From the NCBI RefSeq assembly GCF_031846275.1, contig NZ_JAVRIB010000004.1, positions 124,001 through 188,000 of the forward strand: a stretch of DNA of 64,000 bases, read 5' to 3'. Each line of letters begins with the position of its first letter. Position 1 is the first letter of the stretch. This DNA is from Spectribacter hydrogenoxidans (GTDB taxonomy: Bacteria > Pseudomonadota > Gammaproteobacteria > Nevskiales > Salinisphaeraceae). Of this stretch, positions 9,461 through 16,928 are shown in pieces. Position numbers and translations under genes: made by a program. Below the pieces are notes generated by a model, which searched no databases, had not been told where the DNA came from, and worked only from the letters and a program-made list of their open reading frames with translations.

Positions 9461-10540
9461 TCAGGGCCGGTGGGCAGCGGCCAGATAGTCGTGACTGCCC
9501 ATCTCGCGCAGGCGGCTGATGGTGCGTTCGAACTCGAAGGCCAGACGCTTGCCGGTGTACAGGTCCTCCGGCGCTGCCTCGGCCGACACGATCAGCTTGA
9601 CCCCCCGATCGTAGAACTCGTCGATCAGGTTGATCAGCCGCCGGGCAGGGTCGTTCTCGGCGTTGTCGAGTACCGGGATGCCGGATACCAGCACGGTGTG
9701 GAAACAGCGGGCGATCTCGCAGTAGTCCTCGGCGCTGCGGGGGCCGCGGCAGAGGTCGTCGAAGCTGAACCAGACGACGTCGCTGCCGAGCCGTCGCGCG
9801 GGTACCGCACGTTCGTTGATTTCCAGGTGGGTGTTGGATTCGCTGCTACTGCCGGCCATTTCACGGAAGTAGGCGGCAAGGTTGTCCTCGGCATCGGCAT
9901 CCAGCGGGTGGTGATAGATCTCGGCCCGTTCCAGCTGGCGCAAGCGGTAGTCGAGGCCGTGATCCAGCTCCATCACCTCGCAGTGTTTCTGGATGCGGTC
10001 GATCACGGGCAGGAAACGCTCACGTTGCAGGCCCCCGGCGTAGAGATCGTCGGGCGGGATGTTGGAGGTGGCCACCAGCGTCACCCCCTGTTCGAACAGT
10101 TCGGTCACCAGACGGCCCAAGATCATCGCATCGGCCACGTCGGCGACGAAGAATTCGTCGAAGCACAGCACCCGGTCGTGGGCCATTTCCCGGGCGATCA
10201 GCTTCAGGGGATCCCGCTTGTCGCTGTAATGCCGCCGGCGCTGGTGGACCTGGTGCATGAAGCGGTGGAAATGGCTGCGCCGCTTGCGGGTGAAGGGCAG
10301 CGATTCGAAGAATCGGTCCATCAGGTAGGTCTTGCCCCGGCCCACGCCGCCCCACAGGTAGAGGCCGTTGACCGGCGTCCAGCCCCGGCGCAGGCGTTTG
10401 GGCGGGGAATCGATCAGGGCATCGTGAATCGCCTGCAGGGCGTCGACTGCAGCGGCCTGGGCCGGATCGGACTGGAAATCGGGATCAGCCAGATCCTGCT
10501 CGTAGCGTTGTCTTGGTCCGGCGGATTCAGCGGCGGGCAT
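9461..10540 (-). CDS. zapE: Cell division protein ZapE (AFG1-family ATPase)
   Basis: This 359-residue P-loop ATPase has Walker A GGVGRGKT at residues 64-71 and Walker B VLCFDEF at about 124-130. The block PRQRYEQDL precedes the P-loop, and LVATSNIPPDDLYAGGLQRERFLP and the conserved RxHFHRFMHxVH segment between the Walker motifs are characteristic of ZapE/AFG1. ZapE associates with the FtsZ ring late in division in E. coli. The gene is divergent from xerD; the 45-base spacer contains a GTATAC element that could serve as -10 in both directions. The FimV/TrpB-like gene follows on the same strand, probably in one transcript. Confidence 0.93.
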   Translation of the reverse strand: MPAAESAGPRQRYEQDLADPDFQSDPAQAAAVDALQAIHDALIDSPPKRLRRGWTPVNGLYLWGGVGRGKTYLMDRFFESLPFTRKRRSHFHRFMHQVHQRRRHYSDKRDPLKLIAREMAHDRVLCFDEFFVADVADAMILGRLVTELFEQGVTLVATSNIPPDDLYAGGLQRERFLPVIDRIQKHCEVMELDHGLDYRLRQLERAEIYHHPLDADAEDNLAAYFREMAGSSSESNTHLEINERAVPARRLGSDVVWFSFDDLCRGPRSAEDYCEIARCFHTVLVSGIPVLDNAENDPARRLINLIDEFYDRGVKLIVSAEAAPEDLYTGKRLAFEFERTISRLREMGSHDYLAAAHRP

Positions 10541-10585
10541 GACGGTCGATCGCTCGGATGTGGAGGCGTAGTATACGCATCAGCC

Positions 10586-11500
10586 ATGGCCCACCCCGAT
10601 GCGCTCTCCGCCGAGGACCAGCAGTTGATCGAGTCATTTCTCGATCAGCTCTGGACCGAATACGGCCTGGCCGACAGCACCCTCGCGGCCTACCGCTCGG
10701 ACCTGCGCCAGGTGGCGCTGGCCCTTGGCCACGGCGGCAGGCTGGCCGGAGCGCAGCGCGCCGATCTGCTGGACTGCCTGGGCCGGCGCCAGCGGGCTGG
10801 CGCCAGTCCCCGCAGTGCCGCCCGGCTGCTGTCGAGTCTGCGTCGTTTCTACGGCTGGCTGGTGGCCGCGCGTCGACGCGAAGACGATCCTACTGCCCTG
10901 ATCGACAGTCCGCGGCTGGGTCGTCGTCTGCCCCACACGCTGACCGAGACCGAAGTGAACGACCTGCTGGCCGCCCCGGATACACAGACCGACCTGGGCC
11001 TGCGCGACCGGGCGATGCTGGAACTGATGTACGCCACCGGGCTGCGGGTGTCGGAGCTGGTGGGGTTGCAGCGTCATCAGGTGAATCTGCGCCAGGGTGT
11101 GGTCCAGGTGATGGGCAAGGGCGGGCGCGAGCGGCTGGTGCCGGTGGGCGAGGCCGCCCAGGACTGGCTGCAGGCCTATCTGCACCGGGCCCGGGCGGCC
11201 CTGCTCGACGGCCGGCCCGGTACCGATGCCGTGTTCATCACCAGTCGCGGGAAGGTGATGACGCGGCAGAACTTCTGGCATCTGATCAAGCGTTACGCCG
11301 CACGGGCCGGGATCCGTCAGGGCCTGTCGCCCCACGGGGTGCGGCACGCCTTCGCCACCCACTTGCTCAACCACGGGGCGGACCTGCGCGCGGTGCAGAT
11401 GCTGCTCGGGCACGCCGACCTGTCCACCACGCAGATATACACGCACGTCGCCCGGGCGCGGCTGCAGGACCTGCATCGTCAGCATCACCCCCGTGGTTGA
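10586..11500 (+). CDS. xerD: Site-specific tyrosine recombinase XerD
   Basis: This 304-residue tyrosine recombinase resolves chromosome dimers at dif together with XerC and FtsK. All catalytic residues are visible: R154 (ATGLRVSEL), K178 (MGKGGRE), H250 and R253 (PHGVRHAFATHLLNHGADLR), H276 (LLGHADLSTTQIYTH) and Y285. Each is offset by six from the E. coli XerD numbering. An N-terminal SAM-like core-binding domain occupies about residues 10-95. The frame is open far upstream, but the ATG at 10586 gives the normal length. It is divergent from zapE and precedes dsbC, a linkage common in gammaproteobacteria. It is chromosomal housekeeping, not a mobile-element integrase. Confidence 0.95.
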   Translation: MAHPDALSAEDQQLIESFLDQLWTEYGLADSTLAAYRSDLRQVALALGHGGRLAGAQRADLLDCLGRRQRAGASPRSAARLLSSLRRFYGWLVAARRREDDPTALIDSPRLGRRLPHTLTETEVNDLLAAPDTQTDLGLRDRAMLELMYATGLRVSELVGLQRHQVNLRQGVVQVMGKGGRERLVPVGEAAQDWLQAYLHRARAALLDGRPGTDAVFITSRGKVMTRQNFWHLIKRYAARAGIRQGLSPHGVRHAFATHLLNHGADLRAVQMLLGHADLSTTQIYTHVARARLQDLHRQHHPRG

Positions 11501-11539
11501 GCGACGAACGACTATCCCTGGCCACGGTCTATCACGGCA

Positions 11540-12274
11540 ATGATGCGAACTCCCGCCGTTTTTCTGTTGATGCTGCTCGTGCCGGGCCATGCGATGCCTG
11601 TGCACGCCGGTGATCTATCGGACCCGGATTTCCGGGCCGAGGTGGCGTCGCGCTTCCCCGGGGTGGCGGCAGCGGACATCTCCCCGACGCCGATGCCGGG
11701 CATGTGGCAGATATCCCAGTCCGGCGTGGTGGGCTACATCAGCGCCGATGGCCGCTATCTGTTCGATGGCGACATGATCGATCTGCAGGAAGAGGTGAAT
11801 CTGGCCGAGGCCGAGCGGCGTGACTGGCGGCTGGAAAAGATCGGGACCGTCGCCGAGCAGGACATGATCCTGTACGAGCCGCGACAGGCGCAGCACACGC
11901 TGACCGTGTTCACCGACGTGGCCTGCCGCCATTGCCGGCGTCTGCATGAGGGCATGGACCGGTTGCTGGCGGCTGGCATCCGGGTGCGCTACCTGTTCTA
12001 TCCGCTGTCCGGTCCCGATTCCAATGCATTCAAGCGGGCGCAGGCGGTGTGGTGTGCCACCGACCGCAAGCAGGCGCTGACCCGGGCATTCCGGGGCGAA
12101 CGGACTGGCGGGGATGCCGGCTGCGACAACCCGGTGGCGGATCAGTACCGGCTGGCCGCGAAAACCATGAATCTGCGCGGCACCCCCACCCTCGTGACCG
12201 AGGACGGCCGGGTATTGGCGGCGGGGCTGCCGATCGCGGCGATCATTCGCGAGGTGACCGGCCGCGACAGCTAG
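11540..12274 (+). CDS. dsbC: Thiol:disulfide interchange protein DsbC
   Basis: This 244-residue periplasmic disulfide isomerase has a signal peptide at residues 1-23 ending before GDLSDPDF and an N-terminal dimerisation domain to about 85. The thioredoxin-fold domain has its redox site at C129-R-H-C132 (FTDVACRHCRRLH), and the cis-proline lies in RGTPTLV. The C-terminal half also carries the usual second cysteine pair (VWCATDRK and AGCDNPVA). E. coli DsbC has CGYC; the Arg-His dipeptide here would be expected to alter redox potential (inference). It follows xerD by 39 bases and is convergent with fdxA. Confidence 0.92.
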   Translation: MMRTPAVFLLMLLVPGHAMPVHAGDLSDPDFRAEVASRFPGVAAADISPTPMPGMWQISQSGVVGYISADGRYLFDGDMIDLQEEVNLAEAERRDWRLEKIGTVAEQDMILYEPRQAQHTLTVFTDVACRHCRRLHEGMDRLLAAGIRVRYLFYPLSGPDSNAFKRAQAVWCATDRKQALTRAFRGERTGGDAGCDNPVADQYRLAAKTMNLRGTPTLVTEDGRVLAAGLPIAAIIREVTGRDS

Positions 12275-12275
12275 G

Positions 12276-12298
12276 GCTGAGCCGGGGCGCGCCTCAGC
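12276..12298. terminator. Inverted repeat between convergent dsbC and fdxA
   Basis: GCTGAG (12276-12281) pairs with CTCAGC (12293-12298) around a GC-rich 11-base loop. The repeat lies exactly where dsbC and fdxA converge. There is no T-run on either side, so it is at best a weak terminator. Confidence 0.3.
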
Positions 12299-12617
12299 GT
12301 TCCAGGTACTTCAGCTTGTCCGGGACGTCCTCCCACTCCTTGGCGTCGGTGGGGGGGTCCTTGATCTCGGTGATCACCGGCCATTCGGCGGACAGCTCCT
12401 CGTTGAGCTTGAGGAAATGCTGCTGATCCTCGGATAGATCGTCCTCCGACACGATCGCCTCGACCGGACATTCCGGTTCGCACAGAGTGCAGTCGATGCA
12501 TTCCTCGGGGTCGATCACCAGAAAGTTGGGCCCCTCGTGGAAGCAGTCCACCGGACAGACTTCCACGCAGTCGGTGTACTTGCACTTGATGCAGTTCTCG
12601 GTGACGACGAATGTCAT
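12294..12617 (-). CDS. fdxA: 7Fe ferredoxin FdxA (3Fe-4S/4Fe-4S)
   Basis: This 107-residue ferredoxin is of the Azotobacter FdI type. Cysteines at residues 9, 17, 21, 40, 43, 46 and 50 supply the ligands (TENCIKCKYTDCVEVCPVDCF, then CIDCTLCEPECPVEAI), giving one 3Fe-4S and one 4Fe-4S cluster. The long acidic C-terminal tail (about residues 58-107) is normal for this family. It carries electrons at low potential in the cytoplasm; its partner is not visible here. The ATG at 12617 was chosen because homologues begin MTFVVTENCIKC. A possible extended -10 (TGTTATCAT on the minus strand) lies 33-41 bases upstream. Confidence 0.95.
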   Translation of the reverse strand: MTFVVTENCIKCKYTDCVEVCPVDCFHEGPNFLVIDPEECIDCTLCEPECPVEAIVSEDDLSEDQQHFLKLNEELSAEWPVITEIKDPPTDAKEWEDVPDKLKYLER

Positions 12618-12649
12618 CAGATGGCTCCGGGCGTCATGCAATGGTGGCA

Positions 12650-12658
12650 ATGATAACA
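12650..12658 (-). promoter_or_regulatory. Candidate extended -10 of fdxA
   Basis: Read on the minus strand, the sequence is TGT followed by TATCAT, a TGn extended -10. It lies about 33 bases before the fdxA ATG. No good -35 hexamer is visible at 17 bases. The same AT-rich patch looks slightly Fur-box-like but does not match well enough to call. Confidence 0.35.
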
Positions 12659-12706
12659 GCTGCCCCGCGCATGTTGCGGTGCGCAAACGACAGGTGGGGC
12701 GGCTGA

Positions 12707-12732
12707 ACCGGCAACCGGATCCGGTTGCCGGT
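12707..12732. repeat. 26-bp perfect palindrome
   Basis: The arms ACCGGCAACCGGA and TCCGGTTGCCGGT are exact reverse complements with no spacer, which gives a 26-bp perfect palindrome in the 272-base gap between fdxA and the TonB2-type operon. It has no following T-run in either direction, so it is more like an operator or a cruciform than a terminator. The remainder of the gap (12618-12889) shows no gene that I can support. Confidence 0.7.
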
Positions 12733-12889
12733 GTCCGTTCTGAAAGGCCCGGCAGCGGCTCGATGACCGGCCGACACAATATTGCAACATTCGCCGCGCA
12801 TCTTGTGTCCCGAGCTTCCCGGGGGACTGCGCCGAGCCATGGTTAGACGGCGGCGCGGCCCCCGGTGTACTACATCTCGGGAGACACCG

Positions 12890-13723
12890 ATGACGCGTTC
12901 GTGGTCGATATTACCCTGGCGTCCGACCCTGGCCGGCATTCTGCTCGCGGCCGGCGGATCGGCCGCCGCCCAGGACTCCATCGACAACCTGTCGAAGCAG
13001 CTGATCGAGCTGCGCGGCGAGGTGGAGGAACTCAACGACGAGCTGGCCGGCGCCAAGGACCAGCATCGCAGCCGCATGAACGCGCTGGCGCGCCAGCGGG
13101 GCGAGGCCGAGGCCAGTCTCGAGCAGGCGCAGCTGCAGCTTGACGAGGTCGAGGGCCGGATGGCCAGCGCCCGCGAGGATGCGGAAGAGGCGGGTGCCGA
13201 CGCCGATCAGCTGGAGCCGGTGGTGATGGCCATCATCGAGGCCTCCGAATCGATGGTCGACAGCCGCCTCCCGTTCAAGCGGGACGAGCGCCTGGCGGAA
13301 CTCGACCAGATCCGCAGCCGGGTGGAACAGGACGTGATCACCCCGCACAAGGCGATCAACACCCTGTGGGCCTTCTACGAGGACGAGATCCGCCTGACCG
13401 GCGACAACGGCCTGTATCAGCAGACCGTTCGCCACGACGGCGAGGAGCGGCTGGCCGACGTCGCGCGTCTGGGGATGGTGATGATGTTCTACCGCACCAG
13501 CGGCGGCGCCTACGGCAACGTGGTGCGCGACGGCGACCAGTGGCGCTACCAGCCGGTCGACGACAGCGGCCGCCTGGTCAGCGAGCTGTTCCAGACCTTC
13601 GAACGTCAGGTGCGCACCGGGTTCTTCGAGCTGCCCAATGCCATCGGCGAGTCCGGCATCCGCCGCGCCTCCGCCGACACCCCCACCGACATCGCCCAGG
13701 CCGAATCCCGAGGGGAGAAGTAA
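12890..13723 (+). CDS. DUF3450 periplasmic coiled-coil protein of a TonB2-type system
   Basis: This 277-residue secreted protein has a signal peptide at about 1-28 (ends SAAAQ). A long charged coiled coil (about 30-110) follows, then a globular part containing PFKRDERLAEL, TLWAFYEDEIRLT and RLGMVMMFYRTSGG, as in DUF3450 proteins. In Vibrio and Shewanella such proteins are encoded immediately before ttpC-exbB-exbD-tonB, as here. The role is presumed periplasmic support of the TonB complex (known gene association; mechanism inferred). The ATG at 12890 follows GGGAGA; the frame is open upstream but without a conserved start. The stop overlaps the next ATG by one base (TAATG). Confidence 0.8.
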   Translation: MTRSWSILPWRPTLAGILLAAGGSAAAQDSIDNLSKQLIELRGEVEELNDELAGAKDQHRSRMNALARQRGEAEASLEQAQLQLDEVEGRMASAREDAEEAGADADQLEPVVMAIIEASESMVDSRLPFKRDERLAELDQIRSRVEQDVITPHKAINTLWAFYEDEIRLTGDNGLYQQTVRHDGEERLADVARLGMVMMFYRTSGGAYGNVVRDGDQWRYQPVDDSGRLVSELFQTFERQVRTGFFELPNAIGESGIRRASADTPTDIAQAESRGEK

Positions 13724-15192
13724 TGACTGTCATCAACAATGGTTGGCGGCTCGCCGCGCTTGCGGCGGCCCTGTGGCTGGCCCCGGTTCAGGCGCAGGAT
13801 GAGCCCGCCCCGGCCGGCGATGCGCCGTCCGCGGACGCACCCGCGGCACCGGCCCCGGCAGCCGAACCCTCGGAGGAAAGCGTGGAGCAGCGCCTGGAAG
13901 AGGCGTTCAAGCGCGAGTTCGCGTTTCTGGTGGAGCAGAAGGCCCAGCTGGAGCGCAGTCTCCAGGACTTTCGAGCCCGGGCCTCGCGTGAGGTCGGGCA
14001 GGTCAAGGGCCGCGTGGATCAGCTGCAGAGCCAGCTGGTGGCGGTGCAGGACCGGCAGAACCAGGCCCGCGAGGAACTCAAGCTGATCCAGGAGCGCACG
14101 CGCTCGACCAGCAATGCCCAGCAGGTGCTGGAAGGCACCTTCTCGCAGGCCGAATCCACGCTCGCCGACTACGGCATCGACAAGCTGGGCGGGGACGATT
14201 TCGCCGAGCTTGGCGACGACGAGAAAGTGCGCGAGACCTTTGCTACCGCCCGCGAACTGATTACCGAACGCAGCGAGATGCGCACCTCGGATGGCGCCTT
14301 CTTCACCCAGGACGGCAGCCGCATCGACGGGCAGTTGATCAAGGTGGGCGGGATTGCCGCCTACGGCGTATCGCCCGACGCCGCGGGCGTGCTCGCCCCG
14401 GCCGGCGGCGGCCGCTACAAGATCTGGGAGAACGCCGCGACCGACACCGTGCGCGAGATCGCCCAGGGCGCCAGCCCGGCGGTGTTGCCGCTGTTCCTGT
14501 ACGAGTCGCTGGACACCAGTGCCGAGGGAACCGGCGCGGAATCGGTGATCGAGCACATCGAAAGCGGCGGCACCATCGCCTGGATCATCATGGGGCTGGC
14601 CGGTGTGGCCCTGTTGCTGATCCTGGTGCGCATCGCCTTCCTGGCCCGGGCCAGCTCCCGCACCGGCAAGCTCGAACGCGAGGTCGGCGCGCTGGTGCGT
14701 GAAGGCCGCATGGACGATGCGCTAGAGGCCTGCGGCCGGTTCAAGGGCTCGGCGGCCCGCGTGGTGGGCTCGGCCCTGCGCAACATGGATCGGCAGCGCG
14801 AGCACCTGGAAGACATCATTTCCGAGTCGATCCTGGCGGAGAGCGGACATCTGAACCGCTTCGGCGCCATGATTCTGGTGATTGCCGCGGTGTCCCCGCT
14901 GCTCGGTCTGCTCGGCACCGTCACCGGCATGATCAGCACGTTTGATGTGATCACCAAGTTTGGCACCGGTGATCCCAAGCTGCTTTCCGGCGGCATCTCC
15001 ACTGCGCTGGTCACCACCGAGCTGGGCCTGATGGTGGCGATCCCCACGCTGCTGGTCGGCAACGTGCTGTCGTCCTGGGCCGAGCGCATCAAGGACAGCA
15101 TGGAGAAGGCCGCCCTGCGGGTGACCAACCTCTACCACGCCGGCCGTGACGGCGCCACGCCGCGCATGGCCCACGCGGGGAGCCCGGCCTGA
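13723..15192 (+). CDS. TtpC-like MotA/TolQ/ExbB proton channel protein with large periplasmic domain
   Basis: This 489-residue protein has a signal peptide at 1-24 (ends VQAQ), a Pro/Ala-rich linker (about 27-50), a coiled coil (about 52-145) and a globular periplasmic part (about 150-270). A C-terminal MotA/TolQ/ExbB domain follows, with membrane helices near 284-306, 381-405 and 428-450. The channel motif SPLLGLLGTVTGMISTF and the TALVTTELGLMVAIP block match ExbB/TolQ. This architecture is that of TtpC, the extra component of Vibrio TonB2 systems, required there for TonB2-dependent iron transport. It overlaps the genes before and after it by one base each, so the order DUF3450-TtpC-ExbB-ExbD is translationally coupled. 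Confidence 0.85.
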   Translation: MTVINNGWRLAALAAALWLAPVQAQDEPAPAGDAPSADAPAAPAPAAEPSEESVEQRLEEAFKREFAFLVEQKAQLERSLQDFRARASREVGQVKGRVDQLQSQLVAVQDRQNQAREELKLIQERTRSTSNAQQVLEGTFSQAESTLADYGIDKLGGDDFAELGDDEKVRETFATARELITERSEMRTSDGAFFTQDGSRIDGQLIKVGGIAAYGVSPDAAGVLAPAGGGRYKIWENAATDTVREIAQGASPAVLPLFLYESLDTSAEGTGAESVIEHIESGGTIAWIIMGLAGVALLLILVRIAFLARASSRTGKLEREVGALVREGRMDDALEACGRFKGSAARVVGSALRNMDRQREHLEDIISESILAESGHLNRFGAMILVIAAVSPLLGLLGTVTGMISTFDVITKFGTGDPKLLSGGISTALVTTELGLMVAIPTLLVGNVLSSWAERIKDSMEKAALRVTNLYHAGRDGATPRMAHAGSPA

Positions 15193-15815
15193 TGGAGCTC
15201 GGTCTCCTGTTCGAGCGGGCCCAGTTCTACTATGAGGCCGGGGGCTACGTGATGCCCTGGCTGGTACTGGCCACGCTGGTGCTGTGGTTCGGGCTGGGTT
15301 ACCGCGCGGCGGTGCTGCGGCGCGGCGGCAACATCTCCGTGCGGGTGGTCCTGCGCCGCGAGATCGAAGGCCGGGGCGGCAAGGCCCGCGGCATCATCGA
15401 GCAGGCCGCCCGTGACGGCCTGGCCGTGGCCCGCAGCGGCGGCGCGCATCTTCGTCGGCGGCTGGATGACGCGCTGGCCGACCATTTCATGGAGATCAAG
15501 CGCTACCGGAAGCTGGTGGGCGCGATCGTCGCAGTGGCCCCGGTGCTGGGTCTGCTCGGCACCGTTACCGGGATGATGGAGACCTTCCGTTCCCTGGACG
15601 ACGCCGCGCTATATACCCGCAACGGCGGCATCGCGGCCGGCATTTCCCAGGCGCTGTTCACCACCCAGCTGGGGCTGGCGGTGGCGATTCCCGGGCTGGT
15701 GATCAAGGGCTTTCTCGACCGCAAGCAGCGGGTGATCGAGATGGAACTGGCCCAGATCAAGGACATCCTCAGCAGCCGCGAACTCGCGGTCAGCGCCGAT
15801 GGAGGCGAGCAATGA
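15192..15815 (+). CDS. exbB: ExbB-type biopolymer transport protein
   Basis: This 207-residue inner-membrane protein has three helices at about 20-37, 107-129 and 150-172. VLGLLGTVTGMMETF (about 118-132) and ISQALFTTQLGLAVAIPGL (about 151-169) are the conserved ExbB/TolQ segments that form the proton path with ExbD. It is a compact ExbB2-like partner to the preceding TtpC-like protein. Starting at 15192 gives a TGATG overlap with ttpC, and the stop overlaps exbD (ATGA), which indicates coupled translation. Confidence 0.9.
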   Translation: MELGLLFERAQFYYEAGGYVMPWLVLATLVLWFGLGYRAAVLRRGGNISVRVVLRREIEGRGGKARGIIEQAARDGLAVARSGGAHLRRRLDDALADHFMEIKRYRKLVGAIVAVAPVLGLLGTVTGMMETFRSLDDAALYTRNGGIAAGISQALFTTQLGLAVAIPGLVIKGFLDRKQRVIEMELAQIKDILSSRELAVSADGGEQ

Positions 15816-16228
15816 AGTACCGGCAACGGGAAAGCGCAGAGCAGCAGGGCATCGACATCTCGCCGCTGATCGACATGGTTTTCATCCTGCTGATCTTCTT
15901 CATGGTCAGCACGACCTTCGTCAAGGACATGGACCTGGACATCGACCGGCCCAAGGCGTCCACCGCCGAGCCCTCGTCGACCAAGGCCGTGCGCATCTAC
16001 ATCGAGGGCTCCGGCCAGACCTATCTGGACGGGCAGCCGGTGCAGACCTGGGTGATCCAGAGCCGGCTCAAGGACCTGCTCGAGGTCAGCACCAGCGGCT
16101 CGGTACTGGTGGTCACCGACGGCAACGTGCCGTCGCAGAAACTGGTGGAGGTGGTGGATCAGGCGCGACTGGCCGGCGCGTCCGACGTGGGCGTGGCCAC
16201 CCGCGATGAAGCGGGCGGCCGGACCTGA
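15812..16228 (+). CDS. exbD: ExbD-type biopolymer transport protein
   Basis: This 138-residue single-pass protein has a short cytoplasmic N-terminus, a membrane helix at about 18-38 (PLIDMVFILLIFFMVSTTF) and a periplasmic domain. D21 in the helix corresponds to the essential proton-carrying aspartate of ExbD/TolR. The ATG overlaps the exbB stop by four bases. It forms the proton-motive-force motor with the neighbouring ExbB and TtpC-like proteins. Confidence 0.92.
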   Translation: MKYRQRESAEQQGIDISPLIDMVFILLIFFMVSTTFVKDMDLDIDRPKASTAEPSSTKAVRIYIEGSGQTYLDGQPVQTWVIQSRLKDLLEVSTSGSVLVVTDGNVPSQKLVEVVDQARLAGASDVGVATRDEAGGRT

Positions 16229-16261
16229 TTGTTCCGCACATCGGCAGAAGGAGTTATCGAC

Positions 16262-16903
16262 ATGAATGCAACACACGTACGCCGTCACGGCATTGCCCTG
16301 TCCTACATGGTGGCGGGTTCGCTTTCCATCTTCAGCCTGGTGGTGCTGATGAACGAGTTCTCGCGGGCACCGGATCGCGAGGATCGCACCACCAGCGCCG
16401 AGTTCTCGGTGGAGAAGCTGGAGCAGCCGGAACCGGAGCAGGTGGTCCAGAAGCCGGAGCCGCCGCCCGAGCGCGATCCGCTCGACCCGCCACAGAACCC
16501 GCTGCGCGGTCTGGATTCCTCGCTGCCGGGTCTGGATCTGGGCATTCCCGCGGTGGACATGGACGGCGTGGCCGGCGCCAGCGATGACCTGTTGGGGGAA
16601 TCCCGCGACGTGGTGATGACCGGCGACACCGTCGACGAGGCCCCGAGGCCGATCCGTCAGGGTGCGATGAACTATCCCGCCGAGGCCCGTGCCGAGGGGG
16701 TCGAGGGTTACGTGCTGCTCAGCGTGCTGGTCGACGAGAACGGTTCCGTGGAACAGGTGAAGGTGCTCAGCGCCGAGCCGGGCGGCGTGTTCGATCAGAT
16801 TGCCGCGCAGGGCATCCAGCAGTGGCGTTTCACCCCGGCCAAGTACAAGGGCGAAACGGTCAAGACCTGGGTGCGCCAGCGGATCAGCTTCGATCTCAGC
16901 TAA
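16262..16903 (+). CDS. tonB: TonB energy transducer (short, TonB2-like)
   Basis: This 213-residue protein has an N-terminal membrane anchor (about 12-30, ALSYMVAGSLSIFSLVVLM) and a Pro/Glu-rich periplasmic spacer (about 45-82: PEPEQVVQKPEPPPE). The C-terminal TonB domain (about 130-213) includes NYPAEARAEGVEGYV and the WRFTPAKYKGE block. It is shorter than E. coli TonB (239 residues), like TonB2 proteins. The ATG at 16262 is preceded by AGGAG at a good distance; an in-frame upstream start at 16229 lacks this. It contacts TonB boxes of outer-membrane receptors and transmits the ExbBD/TtpC motor force. The receptor two genes downstream is the likely partner. Confidence 0.9.
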   Translation: MNATHVRRHGIALSYMVAGSLSIFSLVVLMNEFSRAPDREDRTTSAEFSVEKLEQPEPEQVVQKPEPPPERDPLDPPQNPLRGLDSSLPGLDLGIPAVDMDGVAGASDDLLGESRDVVMTGDTVDEAPRPIRQGAMNYPAEARAEGVEGYVLLSVLVDENGSVEQVKVLSAEPGGVFDQIAAQGIQQWRFTPAKYKGETVKTWVRQRISFDLS

Positions 16904-16928
16904 ACGGATGTCGCGGAGTCTGATTCCC

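Noticed and set aside
9470..10585. N-terminal extension of xerD running antisense through zapE
   Set aside because: XerD has normal length from 10586, and catalytic residue spacing matches E. coli. zapE is conserved on the other strand.
10586..11500. Tyrosine recombinase as a sign of a mobile element
   Set aside because: It is the housekeeping XerD in a conserved xerD-dsbC arrangement, with no attachment-site repeats nearby.
12640..12662. Possible Fur box (GGCAATGATAACAGCTGCC) upstream of fdxA
   Set aside because: Only one half resembles the consensus GATAATGATAATCATTATC, so the match is too weak to claim iron regulation.
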